Source: a virus. From it: a stretch of DNA of 44,964 nucleotides. The stretch covers positions 1 through 44,964 of the IMG/VR virus record IMGVR_UViG_3300021956_000020. The stretch is one strand, 5' to 3'. Shown here in pieces: positions 42,108 through 44,964 of this stretch. The number at the start of each line of letters is the position of its first letter. Position 1 is the stretch's first letter. The notes below the pieces were generated by a model. It searched no databases, was not told where the DNA came from, and saw only the letters and a list, made by a program, of their open reading frames with translations. The translations under genes were made by a program, and so were the position numbers.

Positions 42108-42376
42108 CTATCTGACTTGCACTACCTTGATATGCACACCATACGCCAGTTATACGGAACACACTTACTACAGCACCATCTATCAATCTTCTACCTGAGT
42201 ATAAATTGTATGTAACAGTAGTTGACCACCTTACAATTGGAGTAAGTGAGGTAGGAAAGAAATTTACTATTGTTACACTTTGCAAGTATGTAGTAGATGA
42301 GTTTAGATAGTTTCTACGATGGGAGAAATAAGTGAGTAGAAGAGAGTGAGATTTATCTGTAGGAGTCCCCCCATCC
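42108..42376. other. Non-coding stretch without recognised signal
   Basis: About 270 bp with scattered stops in all frames. Purine-rich on the plus strand after about 42240 (AGTAAGTGAGG, GAGAAATAAGTGAGTAGAAGAG). TTGACC and TTGCAA occur but no well-placed -10 box follows. Nothing further supported. Confidence 0.3.
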
Positions 42377-42431
42377 AATACACGCACTGGGGACGGGAGG
42401 TTGCCTTACCCGGTACCCCACATCGTGTATT
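42377..42431. ncRNA. Long nested hairpin
   Basis: AATACACG/CGTGTATT (8 bp), TGGGG/CCCCA (5 bp) and CGGG/CCCG (4 bp) are nested, separated only by CAC/CAT and A/GTA internal loops, with an 11-nt apical loop. In all 17 pairs over 55 nt. It is flanked by direct repeats GGAGTCC (about 42362 and 42442). No T-run follows, so not an intrinsic terminator. A regulatory RNA, a processing site or a DNA cruciform are possible. Confidence 0.45.
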
Positions 42432-42474
42432 CCAGCATTTCGGAGTCCTCATTTTACATCGTACAAATACCACG

Positions 42475-42502
42475 TTACCAGATGAGCGATTTGGTATAGA
42501 AT
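42475..42502 (+). promoter_or_regulatory. Possible rightward promoter before the small-gene array
   Basis: TTACCA (42475-42480), 16 bp, TAGAAT (42497-42502). Directly downstream is an alternating purine-pyrimidine tract GCGCGCGCG near 42507-42517. If used it would give a leader of about 150 nt for the first array gene, which also has its own closer promoter. Confidence 0.35.
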
Positions 42503-42593
42503 GGAACGCGCGCGCGTGAATACCACAGGTATAGGTACGCTGTCAAGTAATTAAGCGTGTATACCAGTGTGTAATTGTCCACACTCACAACCC

Positions 42594-42622
42594 TTGCATA
42601 TACCGTACGGGTATGCAATAAT
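42594..42622 (+). promoter_or_regulatory. Array promoter 1 with palindrome in the spacer
   Basis: TTGCAT (42594-42599), 17 bp, AATAAT (42617-42622). The spacer is filled by TACCGTACGGGTA, an imperfect palindrome with a CCGTACGG core. Drives the gene at 42661. Same plan as 43294-43322. Confidence 0.65.
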
Positions 42623-42660
42623 ATCCCCGTAAGCAAGTTACATGAAAGGTAAACAAAGAA

Positions 42661-42855
42661 ATGGCTAAGTTGCACAAATACACTGTCAAAATCAAAGTAG
42701 GTAAGAAAGTTACCCGTTACTCATTTCACGATTATGACCGAGCATTTTCTTATGCGTTCCGTAAATCGTTTAATTCTACGGGTCACTACATCGAATTAGT
42801 GGACAATTTCACCCCCACTGGTTCAAAAGTAAAACACACATTTCAGGATAGTTGA
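42661..42855 (+). CDS. Small basic protein, array gene 1 (64 aa)
   Basis: MAKLHKYTVKIKVGKKVTRY then SFHDYDRAFSYAFRKSF. Beta-type N-terminus, one amphipathic helix, polar end. ATGAAAGGT (42642-42650) ends 10 nt before the ATG and supplies AAAGG. Its stop codon lies in a perfect palindrome TTGAGAAT-C-ATTCTCAA (42852-42868). Family not recognised; probably an early accessory protein. Confidence 0.65.
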   Translation: MAKLHKYTVKIKVGKKVTRYSFHDYDRAFSYAFRKSFNSTGHYIELVDNFTPTGSKVKHTFQDS

Positions 42856-42912
42856 GAATCATTCTCAAACCAACAAAGTAAACAAAAATCAACAAAGGTA
42901 GACGGTAGTATC

Positions 42913-42950
42913 GGCAGGTATGCAAATGTGTACCTGCCAGTATGAAAGGT
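42913..42950 (+). promoter_or_regulatory. Hairpin H1 plus ATGAAAGGT ribosome-site module
   Basis: GGCAGGTATGC pairs with GTGTACCTGCC around AAAT (11 bp with two G-U pairs). Three nt later comes ATGAAAGGT (42942-42950), 7 nt before the next ATG. One of four equivalent modules; compare 43609, 44300 and 44908. Confidence 0.7.
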
Positions 42951-42957
42951 AAACAAA

Positions 42958-43275
42958 ATGAGAGTAATTGAGAAACAAATGATGCAGGCTATTCGGCAGG
43001 GTAAATCCTGGAAATTGGATAATACGGAAGTTCGTCACATAGACGCAGACGAAAGTAGAATCACCCTTGTGTATCTACACAACAATCTAATTGCCGAAAT
43101 AGGCTTGACTAGAATTACCTTGTGGAATCGTGGGTATTCTACTCAGACAACGAAATCACGTATCAATGCCATACTGTCGGGTATAGGGTCAGGTTTGCAC
43201 GTATACCAGAAATCCTATGTGTGGCACATAGACGGTACGCAGTGGGTAGACGGGACAGAATATTTCATACGCTAA
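42958..43275 (+). CDS. Conserved phage protein, TTKSR family (105 aa)
   Basis: MRVIEKQMMQAIRQGKSWKL, then VYLHNNLIAEIG, RGYSTQTTKSRINAIL and a C-terminal VYQKSYVWHIDG. This is a small family I recognise from many phages (M-R-x-I-E-x-x-M-x-x-A-I, Y-L-H-x-N-x-I-A, T-T-K-S-R-x-N-A). No function is established. Preceded by hairpin H1 and ATGAAAGGT. Confidence 0.75.
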   Translation: MRVIEKQMMQAIRQGKSWKLDNTEVRHIDADESRITLVYLHNNLIAEIGLTRITLWNRGYSTQTTKSRINAILSGIGSGLHVYQKSYVWHIDGTQWVDGTEYFIR

Positions 43276-43293
43276 CAGTGTGATATTTTACAC

Positions 43294-43322
43294 TTGTCAT
43301 ATACCGTACGGTATGTAATACT
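43294..43322 (+). promoter_or_regulatory. Array promoter 2 with perfect palindrome in the spacer
   Basis: TTGTCA (43294-43299), 17 bp, AATACT (43317-43322). The spacer holds the perfect 14-bp palindrome ATACCGTACGGTAT (43301-43314). Start of transcription predicted near 43329. Drives the gene at 43343. Confidence 0.7.
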
Positions 43323-43342
43323 CTTATTGAAGGTAGGAAATT

Positions 43343-43597
43343 ATGGAAACTGTAGATGAAATTCTAGCAAGCGTTGGCAAGGTATGCAATTACCCTGCGC
43401 ATTATGTAAATGGTGAATTCGACTTTGTAGGTAGACCAGATTTTGATGCTGACAGCGATTTTGCACGTTGTAGAAATTGTAATGTGTGGGGTACTTGTTA
43501 CGAGGTAACAATCCACCATATACCGTCAAGTGATTACGATATATGCAATATATGCGAGTCGTGTATTTACAAATCAGAGTATGGCGATACTGAATAG
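43343..43597 (+). CDS. Putative zinc-binding protein, array gene 3 (84 aa)
   Basis: Cys-rich: VCNYPAHY near 14, then ARCRNCNVWGTC (about 49-60) and DICNICESC (about 70-78). The CxxC pairs suggest a zinc-ribbon-like fold. Ribosome site is the variant TGAAGGTAGG (43328-43337). Unknown function. Composition resembles the other Cys-rich array gene at 43775. Confidence 0.65.
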   Translation: METVDEILASVGKVCNYPAHYVNGEFDFVGRPDFDADSDFARCRNCNVWGTCYEVTIHHIPSSDYDICNICESCIYKSEYGDTE

Positions 43598-43650
43598 ATG
43601 AAAGGTTAGCAGGGTATGCGCCTATGTATACCCTGCACATTATGAAAGGT
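43598..43650 (+). promoter_or_regulatory. ATGAAAGGT - hairpin H2 - ATGAAAGGT module
   Basis: The 9-mer occurs at 43598-43606, directly after a stop codon and with no gene behind it. Next is the hairpin GCAGGGTATGC/GTATACCCTGC (43609-43636, 11 bp, loop GCCTAT), then the 9-mer again at 43642-43650. This duplicate arrangement shows that hairpin and 9-mer travel as a repeat unit. Confidence 0.7.
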
Positions 43651-43665
43651 TAGCAGGTGGTAGTG

Positions 43666-43770
43666 ATGTTGATGTCTGATTTGTTTATGGCGTTATGTAT
43701 CTATGCATTCCCAGTATCTATTTGGTGCACATCGTTTTGCATTTCTGAATTGATGGTGAAAGGTAAATAG
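43666..43770 (+). CDS. 34-aa membrane micro-protein, array gene 4
   Basis: Reads MLMSDLFMALCIYAFPVSIW and ends ISELMVKGK. Residues 6-27 form one hydrophobic membrane-spanning segment with a basic C-terminus. AGGTGG lies 5 nt before the ATG, and ATGAAAGGT further upstream. Its last codons contain TGAAAGGT (43757-43764), which serves as the ribosome site for the next gene. Function unknown; possibly a membrane-acting host takeover or exclusion peptide. Confidence 0.55.
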   Translation: MLMSDLFMALCIYAFPVSIWCTSFCISELMVKGK

Positions 43771-43774
43771 ACCG

Positions 43775-44041
43775 ATGATAAAAGAGAATTTCGCATACAA
43801 AGTAGACGCAAGTAAACCCGTCCCAACGGTAGCATTTCCAGGATGTTATCCCATCTATTACATAACGCGCGATTGTGTCTGCCTATGCCCAGATTGTGTG
43901 AATAACAACCTGAAATTATGCGCTGATACCGACAACGATAATTGGTTTGTAGAAATATCAGATGTCAATTGGGAAAATCCCGAATTATACTGTGACAATT
44001 GCGAGTGTCGTATACCATCGGCGTACGCTGATAACGAGTAG
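43775..44041 (+). CDS. Cys-rich conserved phage protein, array gene 5 (88 aa)
   Basis: YPIYYITRDCVCLCPDCVNN, then DNWFVEISDVNWENPELYCD, NCECRIPSAYADNE. The plan Y-Y-x-T, C-x-x-C, then D-V-N-W-E-x-P-x-L-Y-C-x-x-C-x-x-R-I-x-S-A-Y is one I know from many small proteins of actinobacterial and other phages. The four-Cys set suggests zinc. AAAGGT ends 10 nt before the ATG. Function unknown. Confidence 0.72.
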   Translation: MIKENFAYKVDASKPVPTVAFPGCYPIYYITRDCVCLCPDCVNNNLKLCADTDNDNWFVEISDVNWENPELYCDNCECRIPSAYADNE

Positions 44042-44058
44042 ATGAAAGGTTAGAACAA

Positions 44059-44286
44059 ATGGAAATTCAGACGTTGGAAAATGCACATCAAATGCTAGGT
44101 CATGTCATGCAGAATTTACGTAACGTGCAACAAGCAATTACTACGGTATGTGCAGACGTACCGGAATTGTCCGATAGTTTTACTGAGTGTATCGGTTTGA
44201 TGTATTCACAATTGGCGGAAGTATCGGATTTCATTATTGACCCAGATGTGGAAAATGCGTGTGAAGGTAACCACGTAATAGGGTAA
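44059..44286 (+). CDS. Small helical protein, array gene 6 (75 aa)
   Basis: MEIQTLENAHQMLGHVMQNL, then RNVQQAITTVCADVPELSDS and MYSQLAEVSDFII. Acidic, almost fully helical, suggesting a two- or three-helix bundle. ATGAAAGGT (44042-44050) directly follows the previous stop and ends 8 nt before the ATG. No family recognised. Confidence 0.65.
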   Translation: MEIQTLENAHQMLGHVMQNLRNVQQAITTVCADVPELSDSFTECIGLMYSQLAEVSDFIIDPDVENACEGNHVIG

Positions 44287-44299
44287 CAGGTAGGCAGAT

Positions 44300-44338
44300 G
44301 TAGGGTGTGCATACCGTATACCCTACCAAATGAAAGGT
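44300..44338 (+). promoter_or_regulatory. Hairpin H3 plus ATGAAAGGT module
   Basis: GTAGGGTGTGC (44300-44310) pairs with GTATACCCTAC (44316-44326) around ATACC (11 bp, two G-U). ATGAAAGGT follows at 44330-44338, 8 nt before the next ATG. Confidence 0.7.
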
Positions 44339-44346
44339 GGGACATT

Positions 44347-44475
44347 ATGTGCAAGAAATCATTTGATGCAGGTAGACGTGCTAGGCGTGCAATAGAGAAT
44401 TTTGTAGTATCAGTGTTCACACTTGGCGCATTCTATATAATCTATTGTGGGTTGTGGATTCTACAGGGTAGATAG
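44347..44475 (+). CDS. 42-aa membrane micro-protein, array gene 7
   Basis: Reads MCKKSFDAGRRARRAIENFV, then SVFTLGAFYIIYCGLWIL and ends QGR. A basic N-terminus is followed by one transmembrane helix (residues about 19-39), predicted N-in/C-out. GAAAGGTGGG is placed 8 nt before the ATG. Function unknown; the second membrane micro-protein of the array. Confidence 0.6.
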   Translation: MCKKSFDAGRRARRAIENFVVSVFTLGAFYIIYCGLWILQGR

Positions 44476-44492
44476 AATCCAGGCGTAGGGTA

Positions 44493-44531
44493 TACGGTAG
44501 TGTGCAATATCTCACATACACACATACCGTA
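44493..44531. promoter_or_regulatory. Interrupted inverted repeat overlapping array promoter 3
   Basis: TACGGTAGTGTG (44493-44504) pairs with CACAC-A-TACCGTA (44519-44531), 12 bp with one bulged A. It overlaps the -35 region and part of the spacer of the promoter at 44517-44545. Could be an attenuator-like RNA structure at the end of the 42-aa gene or a second operator. Confidence 0.45.
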
Positions 44532-44545
44532 CAATCTGGTAGACT
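44517..44545 (+). promoter_or_regulatory. Array promoter 3 with operator half-site
   Basis: TACACA (44517-44522), 17 bp, TAGACT (44540-44545). The spacer begins CATACCGTACA, which keeps the left half of the ATACCGTACGGTAT palindrome but not the right half. Drives the gene at 44604. Confidence 0.5.
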
Positions 44546-44564
44546 AGTAGTGTAGATGGATGCA

Positions 44565-44588
44565 GGGTATCAATACCCGATGAAAGGT
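44565..44588 (+). promoter_or_regulatory. Short hairpin H4 plus ATGAAAGGT
   Basis: GGGTA-TCAA-TACCC (44565-44578), 5 bp, then ATGAAAGGT (44580-44588). A second site, AGGTAGGTA, lies nearer the ATG at 44604. A reduced version of the module; both sites are complementary to the candidate small RNA. Confidence 0.6.
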
Positions 44589-44603
44589 AACAGGTAGGTA
44601 ACT

Positions 44604-44894
44604 ATGGAACGATATAACGGCTGGGCGAATTACGAAACGTGGAACGTAGGGCTTTGGTTTATGGATGATATGGTATCTATCGCATCCGATAATGGCGAAC
44701 CAGTCGATGCAGACTGGTGCCAGGATTTCGTAGATGAATATATGAATAGCGAATACCGAGGTATCAATACCGGATTCATCGGTGATGTTATAAATGGGTT
44801 TATACGTTCCATAGACTGGCACGAAATCGCAAGTCACGTAAACGATACAGCAGAATTAACCAAAGACGAAGACGAAGACGAAGACAACGAGTAG
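44604..44894 (+). CDS. DUF7249-like YETWNV protein, array gene 8 (96 aa)
   Basis: Begins MERYNGWANYETWNVGLWFM; the N-G-x-x-N-Y-E-T-W-N-V-x-L-W motif defines a small widespread phage family (DUF7249 or similar). The middle (DWCQDFVDEYMNSEY) and SIDWHEIASHVND match its usual ending; the extreme C-terminus is an acidic EDEDEDNE run. Function unknown. Preceded by AGGTAGGTA and ATGAAAGGT. Confidence 0.75.
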   Translation: MERYNGWANYETWNVGLWFMDDMVSIASDNGEPVDADWCQDFVDEYMNSEYRGINTGFIGDVINGFIRSIDWHEIASHVNDTAELTKDEDEDEDNE

Positions 44895-44907
44895 ATAGGT
44901 AGGTAAC

Positions 44908-44946
44908 GGTAGGGTATGCAAGCGTGTACCCTACCAGATGAAAGGT
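44908..44946 (+). promoter_or_regulatory. Hairpin H5 plus ATGAAAGGT module
   Basis: GGTAGGGTATGC (44908-44919) pairs with GTGTACCCTACC (44924-44935) around AAGC (12 bp, two G-U). ATGAAAGGT follows at 44938-44946. The gene it serves lies beyond the window, so the array continues to the right. Confidence 0.7.
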
Positions 44947-44964
44947 ATCTAACAGACTGATACC

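Noticed and set aside
42024-42387. Overlapping frames on both strands around the nuclease promoter
   Set aside because: No ribosome sites, contradictory overlap with the nuclease gene and palindromic promoter DNA; low-complexity Thr/Tyr/His composition.
1-44964. CRISPR arrays, insertion sequences, integrase or attachment site
   Set aside because: No regularly spaced repeats with unique spacers, no transposase or recombinase motifs, and no att-like direct repeat near a tRNA were seen.

Overview
This window is one arm of a tailed double-stranded DNA phage genome with podovirus-type architecture. It has a P22-like portal, a scaffold, an HK97-fold capsid protein, stopper/adaptor proteins, a T7 gp12-like tail nozzle, beta-helix tail spikes and very large internal proteins. 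No tape measure or tail-tube genes are seen. DNA polymerase, helicase, primase, integrase and repressor genes are also absent, so the replication part of the genome and any lysogeny genes probably lie outside. The endolysin (CHAP plus a copper-amine-oxidase-N-like stalk domain) suggests a Gram-positive host. Several transcription units look leaderless, which would suit an actinobacterium of moderate GC; this host assignment is inference.

Layout. Positions 1-33909 are one long leftward (minus-strand) late operon with almost no gaps. It reads in order: TerS, TerL, a tiny membrane protein, portal, scaffold, major capsid, decoration-like protein, two adaptor-like proteins, a membrane/lysis cluster, a duplicated [micro-peptide + 75-aa protein + tail spike] cassette, further tail/fibre proteins, nozzle, two internal virion proteins, a 3364-aa polyvalent protein, endolysin. 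Positions 33949-42050 are a mosaic of short units on both strands: DUF3310-like protein, a leftward run of small basic proteins, a LuxR-type HTH protein, dUTPase, ThyX, a PD-(D/E)xK nuclease, SSB, HNH nuclease, a DUF5872-like protein, a DUF2829/Tad2-like protein, a beta-class DNA methyltransferase and a staphylococcal-type nuclease. Positions 42594-44964 are a rightward array of very small genes that looks like an early-expressed accessory region.

The most unusual features are regulatory. (1) The right-hand array carries a repeated intergenic module: an 11-12 bp covarying RNA hairpin followed by the 9-mer ATGAAAGGT, which supplies the Shine-Dalgarno. (2) About 6 kb away, an orphan transcription unit with its own promoter and intrinsic terminator (about 36438-36526) contains the exact complement ACCTTTCAT plus four tandem ACCT units. 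It is a candidate phage small RNA that masks the repeated ribosome-binding site. (3) Three array promoters carry a CCGTACGG-type palindrome or half-site inside the -35/-10 spacer. (4) Several divergent units start translation about 5-7 nt after a -10 box. (5) By eye, GATC occurs only 5 times and GGCC once in 45 kb, and four of the five GATC sites are inside the tail-spike genes. (6) A 290-nt non-coding stretch after the methyltransferase gene is dense in hairpins and ends in a terminator.

All statements come from reading the sequence. Family names are recognised by motif, with no database search run.
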